A stretch of DNA of 64,000 nt, taken from positions 104,742 through 168,741 of the forward strand of contig JADLHZ010000033.1 in the NCBI GenBank assembly GCA_020848545.1, written 5' to 3'. Below, piece by piece: positions 25,381 to 34,959 of this stretch; positions within the stretch are counted from its first letter, which is position 1, and the number at the start of each line of letters is the position of its first letter. The position numbers and the translations under genes were made by a program. The notes beneath the pieces are model-generated. The model searched no databases and had not been told where the DNA came from. It was given only the letters and a program-made list of their open reading frames with translations. This DNA is from Deltaproteobacteria bacterium. GTDB taxonomy: Bacteria; Myxococcota; JADLHZ01.

Positions 25381-25550
25381 GGGGCGAGCGTAGCAGCCGG
25401 TGGCGTCGAGTCTAGAATGTGCGCCATGTCGTCATTTCGAACCCGAAGGGCGCGCCGAAGTGCTTGTCCGGCCGATGATTTTAGTGGCCAACAACTTCCT
25501 TCCACCGTACGCGCGAAGGTGTTAAGGGCACTCCCCCGGAGGAAAGCTGA

Positions 25551-26858
25551 ATGATTCCAACGTTGTACGAAGTCTGGCAACTCACGCCGCTCACCCTCTT
25601 CGTCACCTTCTTTGCCACCATCAGCTCCGTTATCTATATCTATGGCGCCTGCGCGGCGATCTACCGCTTGAAGCGCAAGTCCCCGGTCACGGTCGTCCCC
25701 GACGACTGCAAAATCAGCGTCCTCAAGCCGATGAGTGGCCTCGACCCGCAGCTCGAAGAGAACCTGAACACCTTCGTGCGCCTGGAAGCCCCGGCCGAGT
25801 TCGAGGTCATCCTCTGCCTTGGCAGCGAGCAGGACGGCGCGTATCCCATCGCCAAGAAATTCGCGAAGAAGTACCCCAAGCGCTTCAAGCTCGTCGTCGG
25901 CAGCAATCCGCACCTCGGCAACGCCAAGATGGCGCAATTATCCATCGGCTTTCCGCACGCGAAGAACGACTTCATCTGGATCAGCGAGTCGAACGTCGAG
26001 ACCTCGCAGGCGTTCATGCACTCGCTGCTCGCCACCTGGAAAGAAGCGAACATGAACGTTCGCCGCCCCACGCTCGTCCATGCTCCGCTCGTTGCCGTCG
26101 GCGGCTCGGCGAGCGTCGGCGGAGCGCTGGAGCGCATGCACCTCGCTTCGCACCAGAACGTGGGCCACGAAGTGTCGCTGCTCTTCGGCGTGCATGCGGT
26201 CATCGGCAAGACGGAGTTCTTCCACAAGGACGACTTGCTGCAACTCGGCGGCATCGAAGCGTTCGGCAACTTCCTCGGCGAAGACTTCATGATGGGCCGC
26301 GCGTTCCAGAACGCCGGCGTCGTGCGCTGCTCGGCTGTTCCCACGCGCAACGTCATCGGCCAGCTCCGCGTCAAAGACTGGATCGGCCGGCACACCCGCT
26401 GGGCCGTCATGAGGAAGACGATGGAGCCCGTCGTCTTCCACAGCTCCGAGCTCTTCATGTACCCGGCGATCCCGATTCTCATGGGCATCTTCGGGCTCAT
26501 CAGCTGGCAGGTCGCCGCCGTCGTGCTCGCGATCAAAATCATTTGCGACTGCGCGCTCTTTTGGACGCACGCGGGCGAACGCCCGAGCGTCGGCGACTTC
26601 CTGATCATCCCCTTCAAAGAGCTCGCGTTCTTCGGCACCTGGATCTTGGGTGCGACGACCTTGCACGTGAAGTGGCGCGACAAGGCGATTCGCCTCGGCA
26701 AGAACAGCATGGTGCTGACGAAGACCGCCGAGCCCTCGAAGCTCCGCCGTCACTGGAACACGATGAAGCGCGTGTTCGTCGATCCGAACCAAGCCCGCCG
26801 CCGCGCCGTGTTGCAGACGCGGGCGAAGAAGAAAGCCACGCGCCGCCTCCGCGGCTAA
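25551..26858 (+). CDS. Ceramide glucosyltransferase-like GT21 enzyme
   Basis: 435 residues, preceded by a strong GGAGGAAA ribosome site. An N-terminal transmembrane segment (TLFVTFFATISSVIYIYGACAAIY) is followed by the GT21 pattern: VLKPMSGLDPQLEENLNTF, then GNAKMAQL, then WISESNVE at the D2 position, then GEDFMMG (the ED pair, D3), and RHTRWAVMR for the (Q/R)xxRW element. Three further hydrophobic helices lie near the C-terminus, and the tail is very basic. GT21 enzymes add glucose to ceramide or to hopanoids on the cytosolic face of the membrane. Myxobacteria make sphingolipids, so a lipid glycosylation role is plausible. The D2 motif differs from the usual DS pair, so donor use is uncertain. 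Confidence 0.88.
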   Translation: MIPTLYEVWQLTPLTLFVTFFATISSVIYIYGACAAIYRLKRKSPVTVVPDDCKISVLKPMSGLDPQLEENLNTFVRLEAPAEFEVILCLGSEQDGAYPIAKKFAKKYPKRFKLVVGSNPHLGNAKMAQLSIGFPHAKNDFIWISESNVETSQAFMHSLLATWKEANMNVRRPTLVHAPLVAVGGSASVGGALERMHLASHQNVGHEVSLLFGVHAVIGKTEFFHKDDLLQLGGIEAFGNFLGEDFMMGRAFQNAGVVRCSAVPTRNVIGQLRVKDWIGRHTRWAVMRKTMEPVVFHSSELFMYPAIPILMGIFGLISWQVAAVVLAIKIICDCALFWTHAGERPSVGDFLIIPFKELAFFGTWILGATTLHVKWRDKAIRLGKNSMVLTKTAEPSKLRRHWNTMKRVFVDPNQARRRAVLQTRAKKKATRRLRG

Positions 26859-26873
26859 TCAGCGTTTTCTGAT

Positions 26874-27022
26874 CTAAAACGTCGAGAAGGGTCCAGGTAC
26901 GAGGCGCGACCGAGTGAGCCGCGCAGGCGTAGCGGTAGCCCTAGCGGCGAGTGAGCGGTGAGCTACGTCGAGCAGCGGAGCGACCGAGCAACGAAGTAGA
27001 TGGGCCCTTATCGGCGTTTTAG
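26874..27022. repeat. Inverted-repeat element between convergent genes
   Basis: 22-base arms at 26874-26895 and 27001-27022 are inverted copies with three mismatches (CTAAAACG... and its complement). The 105-base interior is full of GAGTGAGC and GCGACCGAG-type purine-rich units and holds its own inner pairs (CGTAGC with GCTACG). The right arm contains the stop codon of the minus-strand gene at 27019; the left arm lies just after the plus-strand GT21 stop. It can serve as a bidirectional terminator, but the length and internal repetition suggest a MITE-like unit. Confidence 0.7.
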
Positions 27023-28497
27023 ACGGCGCCGTTCGGTGGGCCGCCGGGCTCGAAGTAATTACCGACGATCCGGACCGTTCCACTCTTCGAATCGACGGCG
27101 ATCACGCCGTACGCCGAGCCGACCCCGTTGTCCGGGATGCGGACCATGTGCAGGCTCGTCGGCTTGAAGTCCATGAGCACCGCTTCGACTTCGCGCAGCG
27201 CGTCTTCCAGCTTCGCGCGCTTCGCTTGCTCGCCGTCCTTGTTCTCCGCGAGCGCCTTCACGAAGTCCGTGTCGTCGTCCTCGAAGATGTAGCGCAGGCC
27301 GTGATCGAAGAGCTGCGAGCGATCGAGGATCTTCCACGTGAGGCCGTCTTTCGGGCGCAAATTCTTGTAGGCGGGGTCGGTGTCGCCGATCGCGACGTCC
27401 GCGCCCTTGATGACGTCCTTGCCCGACACGTCCTTCTCGCTGATCCCGTACGAGAAGTTGTCGATGCCGTGGAGCGCCTTCAGCAAGAACACCTTGAACG
27501 CGCTCGGGTCGCCCGTTTCGAGCGCTTGCAACCGCTTCGGATCCACCTTCAGCGCGTAGATCGCAGCGCCGTCGCCTGAGACCTCGGCGTACTTCACGGC
27601 CTTGTAGAAGATCTTCGTGACGCTCTTGTCGGCCGGGTACACGTCGACCGCGAGTCCCTTCGGATCGCTCACCTTGATCGACGCGCCGCCGTCGGCGTCG
27701 ATCTTCACCTTCGCCGCGTAGCCTTCCCTCTCGATCGCCGCGGCGATGTGCTTGGCGGTGTCCTTCGGCGCTTCGAAGGGCGCGACCGGCAGCTTCAGCT
27801 TCTTGCCCGGCAGCGTGATGGTGACCTCACTCGGCTTCGGCGGCTTCTGCTTCGGGATGGTGACGTGGCTCCCCTTCACGACGATGCCTTTGATCTCGTC
27901 GGTCATGCGATCCTTCAGGCGCACCGGCTTTCCCGCCTTGTCGACGACCTGCAGATCGACCGTGCCGTCAGCGTTCGCTTTGATCGTGCTCTTGTACCCG
28001 CGCTCCCTCTTGAGGGTCGCCGCCATGTCCTTGGCGATTTGCGCGGCGTCGGCGCCCTCGGCGATCTTGAAGACGAGGTAGTCGGTCTTATCGTCCTTGC
28101 TCGGCACGACCAGGTTGAAGTCGGGGTCCTTCTTGCTGAAGTAGATCTCGTCATTCTCGCCGCCCGTCCGCCGCCAGCGCGAGCTCGTCTCGGTCTCGAC
28201 GTTGAGGCGACTGAAGTGCTCGGTGGCGCCCAGCTTGGCGCGCTCGAAGATTCCGCCGGTCGGGCCCAAGCGGCCGCCCCAGATCGCCTTGTTCGCGCTC
28301 GACGCGACGCCGGTGCCGCCGCTATTGGCGCGCGTGCCTCCGTGCGTTTCGTGGTGAGCGTGCCCGGCGTCGACGCCATCATGGGAGCGCCCGTTTGGCC
28401 GGGTGTCCGGCTTCCGCACCTCAGCCGGCGCAGCGGTGTTCTGGTCGTGGCGAACGCTGTGCGGCGTCGTCGAGGAGATCGGCTTGGAGATGGTCAT
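27019..28497 (-). CDS. Hypothetical protein with low-complexity N-terminus
   Basis: 492 residues with an AGGGGAC ribosome site 12 bases before the ATG. The first 80 residues are low-complexity and rich in H, G, T, S and N (HAHHETHGGTRANSGGTG). The rest is a soluble alpha/beta protein with no motif I recognise; it contains two similar segments, KDMAATLKRERGYKSTIKANADGTVDLQVVD and AKHIAAAIEREGYAAKVKIDADGGASIKVSD, suggesting an internal duplication of a small alpha-beta unit at about residues 145-185 and 255-295. It has no signal peptide and no membrane segment. It stands alone; the 3' end sits in the inverted-repeat element. Function unknown. Its architecture (disordered N-terminus, no signal) resembles the other orphan large proteins in the window. 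Confidence 0.75.
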   Translation of the reverse strand: MTISKPISSTTPHSVRHDQNTAAPAEVRKPDTRPNGRSHDGVDAGHAHHETHGGTRANSGGTGVASSANKAIWGGRLGPTGGIFERAKLGATEHFSRLNVETETSSRWRRTGGENDEIYFSKKDPDFNLVVPSKDDKTDYLVFKIAEGADAAQIAKDMAATLKRERGYKSTIKANADGTVDLQVVDKAGKPVRLKDRMTDEIKGIVVKGSHVTIPKQKPPKPSEVTITLPGKKLKLPVAPFEAPKDTAKHIAAAIEREGYAAKVKIDADGGASIKVSDPKGLAVDVYPADKSVTKIFYKAVKYAEVSGDGAAIYALKVDPKRLQALETGDPSAFKVFLLKALHGIDNFSYGISEKDVSGKDVIKGADVAIGDTDPAYKNLRPKDGLTWKILDRSQLFDHGLRYIFEDDDTDFVKALAENKDGEQAKRAKLEDALREVEAVLMDFKPTSLHMVRIPDNGVGSAYGVIAVDSKSGTVRIVGNYFEPGGPPNGAV

Positions 28498-28610
28498 GGG
28501 CGTCCCCTAGTGGTTTGTGGGGATAGAGTGCCACCGGGCAGGTGCCTGTCAAACCTAGGTGACGAAGGAGCCCGAAGCTGTTAGGCGCGCGCCTCCCGGT
28601 AGGCGCCCGC

Positions 28611-31600
28611 ATGAACGACACGAATCAGACCAACGACTCCCGCACCCTGCTCGCCTGGATCGGCGACCAGTCGCGCGCGCTCGGCGCAGCGCTCGTGCCT
28701 TGGCGGGCAGCGTTCACCGGCGACGCGCGCCACGCCCAACAACTGCTCGCGGCCGCTGGTTTTGCCTTCGTCTTCACCTTCAGCGTCACGGTCGTCAAAT
28801 CGGTCGCGAGCGCGCTCTTTCTCTCTCGCTTCGGCTCGACGCCCTTGCCGTGGATCTACATCGGCTCGGCCGCGATCGTGACGCTCGTCAGCTTCGCGCT
28901 CGTGCGGCCGCTCGCGAGCTTCGGCCCGGCGTCCGTGCTGCATCGGGTGAGCGAGGTCGCCGGCGTGCTGCTCTTGATCCTCGCCGGCCTCGCGAACACC
29001 GGCAGCGCGCCGGTCTACGGAACGCTCTACACCTTCAGCGAAGCCTACGCGACGACGCTGAGCGTGGTGTTGTGGGCCACGCTCGGCGAGGCGTTCGGGC
29101 CGCGCGAGCAACGTTCGGCGTTCGCCTTCGTGTCGGCGGTGTCGATGGCGGGCGTGCTCATCGGCGGCGTCGCCACGCGCGCGGTGCCGGCGATCGTGCC
29201 GCAGCCGATCGCGCTCGGGCTCTGCGCGATCGCGCTCGTGCTTGCGCCGCGCTGGCTCGTGCAGCTCATCGGCAGCAGCGGCGGGCGGGCGCCGGAGCGC
29301 GATTTTCGCCAAGGCCTGCGTTACTTGCGCAGCGACGCCTATCCGCGCTTCGTCTTCGCGTTCGTCTTCCTCGTGGCGGTGCTCTCCGCTGGCACCGACT
29401 ACCTGTTCCGCCAGCGCGCGACCGAGGCCCTCGGCGAAGCGGGCCTCACGCGGCTCTTTGGCGACCTGAACGCGGCGGTCGGCATCTTTGCGTTGCTCTT
29501 CCAGCTGTTCATCACGCCGCGCTTGCTCGGGCGCATCGGGCTCTTCGCCTTTCTCGGCCTCGTGCCGCTCTCGATCATCGCGCTCAACGTGCTGGCGCTG
29601 CTCTGGCCCGGCAGCATCGCGGCGTGGTTCGTGCTGAAGACGCTCGAGATGGCCGGCGCGTTCGCGCTGATCCCGGCCGGCGCGCAGCTCCTCTACAATC
29701 CGATGCCGAAGGCGGCGCGCGCCAGCGTCCGCGCGACCATCGACGGCGCCGGCAAGCGCTTCGGCGCGGCGCTCGGCGGCGTACTGTTGCTCGGGCTCGG
29801 CGCGACCTACGGGGTGCCGGATCTCTTGCCGCTGTACTTGGCGCTCACGATCGTCGTGCTCTTGCCCTTGCTTCGTCGCCAGTACCTCACCGAGCTCTCG
29901 GAGACGATCTCGGGCGCGTCCCCGCGAGAGCGTGAGCTCGCGATGCTGATCGCCACCGACTCGACGACGCGGCGTGCTCTGGAAGATGCGCTGAAGACGG
30001 GTGACAAGCACCAGGTCGACGTGGCCATCGAGACGCTGTCGAAGGATCCCCACTTCGACTTCACGCGCTTCGTGCCGGGCCTTCTCGCGCACAACGCGGC
30101 GACGGTGCGCATGCAGGGGGCGGCGCTCGCGCTCTTGCGGCCGCATCCGAGCTTCGCTGACGCGCTCGTCGCGAACCTCACTCACCAGGACGCGTACGTC
30201 CGCGCGGCGGCGGCGCGAGCGCTCGGCGTCGTATCGCCCGAGCTCGCGCGGCAGAAGCTCGAAAAGGCGCTGGATGACGAGAGCGATCCGGCGCTGCGGG
30301 CCGGCGCCATCGCGGCGTTCTGGCTGTCGAAGTCGAAGCGCGACATCGCCGCCGCGTCGCTGCGGCAGCTATTGAATCGCATGAACGTGCTCGACCTGCC
30401 GATGCGCGTCGAGCTCGCGCGCTTGATCGGATCGCTCGGCCGCAGCCCTTACTCCGCGCGCCTCGAGCCCCTCTTGCGCGATCCGTCGCCGGCGGTGAGG
30501 AAGGCCGCGTCGCGGGCGGCGTTCGATGCCCGCGATCCCACGTTGATCGCGGCGCTGCTCGCGGCGCTCTCGGATCGCGAAACGTCAGCGGCGGTGCGTG
30601 AGACCTTGGCCCTCTTCGGCGATGACGCCGTGCCCCGGATCTGGGCGCTGCTCGATGATCGCCAAGCGCCTTTGAAATTGCGTACCAAGCTCCCCCGTGT
30701 GCTGCGCAGCATCGGCACCCCGTTTGCGGCGGAGGCGTTTCTCTACTCGAACCCGCAGGATGATCCGCAGCTGCAGAACCAATTGATCAGCGAGCTCTTC
30801 GCGATGAAGCGCGAGCATCCGGAGCTCGTGCTCGACAAAGCGCGCACCGACGAAGCCATCGTGCGCCGGCTGCAAGTCTTCGCCTATTTTCTGCCGCTGG
30901 TGCCGCCGCTGCGCGACGATGCGCGCTTTCGTCTGCTGTGCCGGGCGACGACCGAGCGGGTGGCGCAGACCTTGGAAGGCATCTTGAAGCTGCTGACGCT
31001 GCACCGCGCCGGCACGCAGCTGATGGCGGCGCACTCCGGCTTGCGTTCGGCCAACGCCCGCGACCGTGACAACGCGCTGGAGCTCCTCGACGAAGCCTTG
31101 AAGGGCGATCCCTTGCACGACGACGTCTTGAAGACGCTCGAGGGCGTGCGCCGCGTGCGCGACGAAAAGCTGAGCGCCGCGGAAGTCGCGTCGAAGCTGG
31201 CGCGCTCGCAAGACGCGGTGCTGCGCGCGATCGCGCGGCATTCGATGGAGCGCATTGGCCTCGAAGCCGGCGTGCCGCTGTTCTCGACGATTGCGCAGAT
31301 GCTCGTGCAGCAAACGAGCAAAGACAAAGGAGACGACATGGCATCCGATATGGTCGAACGCATCTTGCTGCTCGAAGGGGTGACGATGTTCGCCGGCGCC
31401 GAGATCGACGACATCGCCGCCGTCGCGCAGATTTGCCAGGAGCGCAAAGTCGACGCCGGTGTGGCGGTCTACGAAGAGGGTGCGCTCGGCGAAGAGATGT
31501 TCGTCGTCTCCAAGGGTGGCGTCAGCATCGAGCGCGCCGGCCGGCAGATCATGACGTTCTCGGCCGGCGAGAGCTTCGGCCACGTCAGCGTGCTCGATCG

Positions 31601-31769
31601 CGGGCCGCGGCCGGCGACCGCCAAGGCGATGGAGCGCGGCGTCGAGCTGCTCGTCATCGATCGGCAGCACTTCATGGATCTCGTGACCGATCGGCCGGAG
31701 CTGCTCCACGGCCTCTTCCGCGTGCTGACCAGGCGCGTGCGGGATCTCCTCGAAGCCGGCGACGTTTGA
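28611..31769 (+). CDS. Transporter-like membrane protein fused to HEAT repeats and a cyclic-nucleotide-binding domain
   Basis: 1052 residues. Residues about 45-420 hold ten to twelve hydrophobic segments that resemble a major-facilitator/ATP-ADP-translocase (NTT-like) fold: FAFVFTFSVTVVKSVASALFLS, LYTFSEAYATTLSVVLWATLGEAF, PGSIAAWFVLKTLEMAGAFALIPAGAQLLYN. Residues about 430-900 form HEAT repeats (AYVRAAAARALGVVSPELARQKLEKAL and similar). Residues about 925-1040 are a cNMP-binding domain: GVAVYEEGALGEEMFVVSKGGVSI, then GESFGHVSVLDRGPRPATAKA, although the phosphate-binding cassette lacks a standard RxA arrangement. NTT-HEAT-cNMP fusions occur in myxobacteria and other bacteria. A nucleotide-controlled solute or nucleotide transporter, or signalling hub, is inferred. 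Confidence 0.88.
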   Translation: MNDTNQTNDSRTLLAWIGDQSRALGAALVPWRAAFTGDARHAQQLLAAAGFAFVFTFSVTVVKSVASALFLSRFGSTPLPWIYIGSAAIVTLVSFALVRPLASFGPASVLHRVSEVAGVLLLILAGLANTGSAPVYGTLYTFSEAYATTLSVVLWATLGEAFGPREQRSAFAFVSAVSMAGVLIGGVATRAVPAIVPQPIALGLCAIALVLAPRWLVQLIGSSGGRAPERDFRQGLRYLRSDAYPRFVFAFVFLVAVLSAGTDYLFRQRATEALGEAGLTRLFGDLNAAVGIFALLFQLFITPRLLGRIGLFAFLGLVPLSIIALNVLALLWPGSIAAWFVLKTLEMAGAFALIPAGAQLLYNPMPKAARASVRATIDGAGKRFGAALGGVLLLGLGATYGVPDLLPLYLALTIVVLLPLLRRQYLTELSETISGASPRERELAMLIATDSTTRRALEDALKTGDKHQVDVAIETLSKDPHFDFTRFVPGLLAHNAATVRMQGAALALLRPHPSFADALVANLTHQDAYVRAAAARALGVVSPELARQKLEKALDDESDPALRAGAIAAFWLSKSKRDIAAASLRQLLNRMNVLDLPMRVELARLIGSLGRSPYSARLEPLLRDPSPAVRKAASRAAFDARDPTLIAALLAALSDRETSAAVRETLALFGDDAVPRIWALLDDRQAPLKLRTKLPRVLRSIGTPFAAEAFLYSNPQDDPQLQNQLISELFAMKREHPELVLDKARTDEAIVRRLQVFAYFLPLVPPLRDDARFRLLCRATTERVAQTLEGILKLLTLHRAGTQLMAAHSGLRSANARDRDNALELLDEALKGDPLHDDVLKTLEGVRRVRDEKLSAAEVASKLARSQDAVLRAIARHSMERIGLEAGVPLFSTIAQMLVQQTSKDKGDDMASDMVERILLLEGVTMFAGAEIDDIAAVAQICQERKVDAGVAVYEEGALGEEMFVVSKGGVSIERAGRQIMTFSAGESFGHVSVLDRGPRPATAKAMERGVELLVIDRQHFMDLVTDRPELLHGLFRVLTRRVRDLLEAGDV

Positions 31770-31874
31770 GGTCTTCGTCAACCCGGCATCGCTAGGGAAA
31801 AACGGCGTGCCGGCGTGCGAAAGGCGGCGCGTGTCGTGTTCGAAGACGCGCCATTGCCGATACTGCCCGTGCCC

Positions 31875-34800
31875 ATGTGCCTGCGGCGTCTCACCTTCTG
31901 CGCGATGGTCGCGCTCATGTTCTCGGCGTGTGCCGTCGCTGCGCCTGCGCGCCTGCAGAGCGCGACCCCCGGGGCATCGCCGGCGAACGACCTTGGCGAA
32001 GAGGGTTCCGTTGTCGAAGAGGCTGAGCCTGCCCCCGCGCCGGCGCCAACGCCTGATCTCGATCCACCCGCCCCGCCGCCGACTTGCGCCACGGTCCAAG
32101 CGTCTTGTCCTACGACGATCCTCGACAGCTTCGAGGAAGATCCGATCGCCTACGCTGCTGCGCCTTGGGCCGACGCGACCTTGGCCGCGAACGGCTCACC
32201 GGCAACCTTGTCGCGCGCGATGACTTCGGCGAGCGACGGCGCGTTCTCTTTGCGCGTGCCCTTGCGGACGAAGGCGAGCGGCTATTCTCAGGGCTACGTC
32301 GGGCGGCCGATCGAGCGTTCGCTCGCCGGCTGTGCGCGGTTGTCCTTCGAGATCGGCGTGCCGGCGAATGCGCCCGCGGGCCTCCGCGCGAAGGGCATCT
32401 TGCACTTGGCCGGCGCCTGGACGGAGCCCGAAACCTCGATCGCGCTGCAGCCGGGCACCACGACGACCGTGCACGTGCCGCTCGCCGCCGCGTTCGCCGC
32501 CCTGCCCGCGCGCGCCGCCTACGCGACGCTGACGGCGATCGGCGTGAAGATCGAAGCGTCGAACGCCGCGTACGATGGCCCCGTGTACATCGATCAGCTG
32601 CGCGTGGCGCCGGACTGGCCGCGCGAGGCCGAGGATCTGTCGGTGCGCTCCGCCGGCGTGTTCGGCGGCTTCGAGCGATCGTCGGGCGACGACATTCCGA
32701 ACCGGAACGGCTTCCTCACCTTCGTCGCCGATCAGCAGGCCGCGAAGCACGCGCTCCTATGGCCAAAGCTCGGCCCCAACGACGGCGACTTCCAACTCGT
32801 CGAGACGCGCTTCGGCAACGCGCCGGGCGGCGGCCTGTTGAGCTTCGTCGACTGGACCACACTGCAAGCAGACACCGCTGTGAGCGACGGCGGCACACAC
32901 GCGGTGCGGGCGATCATGTCCCGCGTCTTTCCAGCCGTGCGCTACACGACGAGCGCGAAGCACCTGACGCTCGCCACGAAGAAAGACGGCCGCGCGCGCA
33001 TGCGTGGGCTCGCGATGGTGCAAAACGGCGTGGTGACCACGATCGATCTGAACGCGACCGCCGTCTCGGTTGCCACGATGAGCGAGCCCTGGATCGTCCT
33101 CTTCGCTGCCGGCGCCGCGGGCTGGCCCTTCGACGCGCCGCTGCTCGTCACCTTTCAGAACAGGCCGAGCGCTCTGACGGCGACCGCCGAGGGTCTCGAC
33201 GTGACCTTCGCAGCGGGCGCAGGCGCCGTGCACGTGATGCCGCTGCACGGCCTTCGCCGCTTCAGCGCGAATACAGCGTGGCTCGCGGGCATCCCCGCAG
33301 AGTCCGTCGCCCTCGCCCGTGCGCTCGTACCGAAGCTCGCGGCGTTTCCCGTGAAGCTCGAAGAATCGGCGACGAGCGACGCCACAGAAGTCCACATCAC
33401 GGCGAAGCTCACGCACTTGGCGATCACCGATCAGTGGGGCACGGTGCCGGCGCCCGTCGCCGTCCTGCCGCCGCTCGTCGCGCAAGCGAAGACCAAGGGC
33501 TACCCGGTGCGCGTCGACGGCACGCTCGCGACCCTCGACGTGCCGACGTTCTATGGCCCTTTGACCTTCGTCGCCGGCCCGAACATCACCTATCACTTGC
33601 CGCTGCCAAACGGTGTCTCTCGTGTAGAGCTTCCTTTACGTGTGATAAACGATACACACGCCGCGACCGTGCATGGCGAGCTCCTGCGCGTCATCCGCGA
33701 GCAGGTGCAGACCGAGCCGGGCACGTTCTACTTGGACGGCGACGATCGCACAGCGGCGTTTCTCTGCGAAGCGGCCGCCGCGCTCGAGCCCGGCACGCCG
33801 GAGCGCGAAAAGGCCGTCACCATGGCGGCGAAGCTCATCGAGCACGGCTGGCTCGACTCGTCGCTGCAGACCCTGCGCGAGCCGGTGACGCACCAGCGCT
33901 ACATGAACGCCGCCAAGTACTGGGCGTCGAACGAGCCCTTCGACAAGGAGTGGTACACGGGCCGCCAGCTCGCGGCGCTCGCCGGGTGCGCAGAGATCGT
34001 CGACCTCGATCTCGCGCGCGGCGTGTGGCCGAAAGCACTCTCCTTGTACCGCTACGATCGCGTGTTCTTCGACTGGGCGACCGGCAGCGCGCTCTCGAGC
34101 GTCTTCGGCTACACGGCGCTGATCGACGGGATCTACTTCGCCTGGGAAGGCATGCTTGCGGTCGCCCGCTTGGCGAAGCGCCTCGGCGACACTGCGATCT
34201 ACGATGACGCCGTCTACCATGCCGCGCGCCAGCAACTCGCGGTGTTCACGCTCTGGCACCACGCCGAGTGGGCTCGCGATCTCGACTATGGCGTCGGCCA
34301 CCTGTCACAGACGAAGCTTGCGCAGAGCGCTGTCGACACGCGCGGCGCCATCGACGGCTTCGTCGAAGACACCGGTTGCACGACGCTCGAATTTCAATCG
34401 TTCTGGCAGACGGCCAACGCCGTGGCCTTCGACGTGCTGCCGCAGTTCGCGCTCTATCGCGACTTCGGCATCGCCCCGCGCCTGCGTACGCTGCTCTTCG
34501 ACATCATGCCCGCGCTGCACCCGGACTGGCAGGATGGCAACGTGTTTCTCGCCGTCGACGATCGCTACTACGGCGGCAACAACACGGCGTTTCATCTCAC
34601 CGCGCGCGCGGCGATGTTTCACGCCGATCCGGCGCCGCTCTTTGCGACCTACAACGCGAGCGCCGGCACCGAGGCGTCGAAGCAGTGGTACTCGATGCGC
34701 TGGCACGGCTTGAGCGGGCCAATGCTGCTCGCGTTCGAACGGGCGAAGGCGCCGACGGTCGAGGTGCCGGTGGCCGAGGTGCGACCGAGCACGATCGTCT

Positions 34801-34946
34801 TCGACGCGAAGACGCAGGTGCTCTCGTTCGACGGCGACGCGGTGTCGAGCGGCCGGGCGACGTTTCGCATCAGCGGGGCGACCGGGCCGTCGCGCGACGT
34901 GAAAGTCGACGTCTGCGAAGGCGAGCGCGTGAAGCGCGGTCTGTGA
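31875..34946 (+). CDS. Large lipoprotein with carbohydrate-active-enzyme-like architecture
   Basis: 1023 residues from the ATG at 31875, chosen because it gives a proper lipoprotein signal (RRLTFCAMVALMFSAC, Cys at about residue 19); a GTG at 31815 would add an unlikely leader. A Pro/Ala-rich linker (EEAEPAPAPAPTPDLDPPAPPP) is followed by a jelly-roll module (TILDSFEEDPIAYAA, then DGAFSLRVPL) similar to carbohydrate-binding domains at about residues 80-260. A long beta-sandwich region runs to about 620, and an all-helical part with WHHAEWARDLDYGVGH, SFWQTANAVAFDVLPQF and DDRYYGGNNTAFHLTARAAMF forms a probable alpha/alpha barrel at about 640-950. This order is like polysaccharide lyases or glycosidases, but the family cannot be named and catalytic residues are not certain. 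Outer-membrane location is expected. Confidence 0.8.
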   Translation: MCLRRLTFCAMVALMFSACAVAAPARLQSATPGASPANDLGEEGSVVEEAEPAPAPAPTPDLDPPAPPPTCATVQASCPTTILDSFEEDPIAYAAAPWADATLAANGSPATLSRAMTSASDGAFSLRVPLRTKASGYSQGYVGRPIERSLAGCARLSFEIGVPANAPAGLRAKGILHLAGAWTEPETSIALQPGTTTTVHVPLAAAFAALPARAAYATLTAIGVKIEASNAAYDGPVYIDQLRVAPDWPREAEDLSVRSAGVFGGFERSSGDDIPNRNGFLTFVADQQAAKHALLWPKLGPNDGDFQLVETRFGNAPGGGLLSFVDWTTLQADTAVSDGGTHAVRAIMSRVFPAVRYTTSAKHLTLATKKDGRARMRGLAMVQNGVVTTIDLNATAVSVATMSEPWIVLFAAGAAGWPFDAPLLVTFQNRPSALTATAEGLDVTFAAGAGAVHVMPLHGLRRFSANTAWLAGIPAESVALARALVPKLAAFPVKLEESATSDATEVHITAKLTHLAITDQWGTVPAPVAVLPPLVAQAKTKGYPVRVDGTLATLDVPTFYGPLTFVAGPNITYHLPLPNGVSRVELPLRVINDTHAATVHGELLRVIREQVQTEPGTFYLDGDDRTAAFLCEAAAALEPGTPEREKAVTMAAKLIEHGWLDSSLQTLREPVTHQRYMNAAKYWASNEPFDKEWYTGRQLAALAGCAEIVDLDLARGVWPKALSLYRYDRVFFDWATGSALSSVFGYTALIDGIYFAWEGMLAVARLAKRLGDTAIYDDAVYHAARQQLAVFTLWHHAEWARDLDYGVGHLSQTKLAQSAVDTRGAIDGFVEDTGCTTLEFQSFWQTANAVAFDVLPQFALYRDFGIAPRLRTLLFDIMPALHPDWQDGNVFLAVDDRYYGGNNTAFHLTARAAMFHADPAPLFATYNASAGTEASKQWYSMRWHGLSGPMLLAFERAKAPTVEVPVAEVRPSTIVFDAKTQVLSFDGDAVSSGRATFRISGATGPSRDVKVDVCEGERVKRGL

Positions 34947-34959
34947 TATCGCACGCCAC

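Noticed and set aside
28581..30185. 534-residue minus-strand frame opposite the transporter fusion
   Set aside because: Very Arg/Glu/His-rich composition of an antisense shadow; sense strand has membrane helices.
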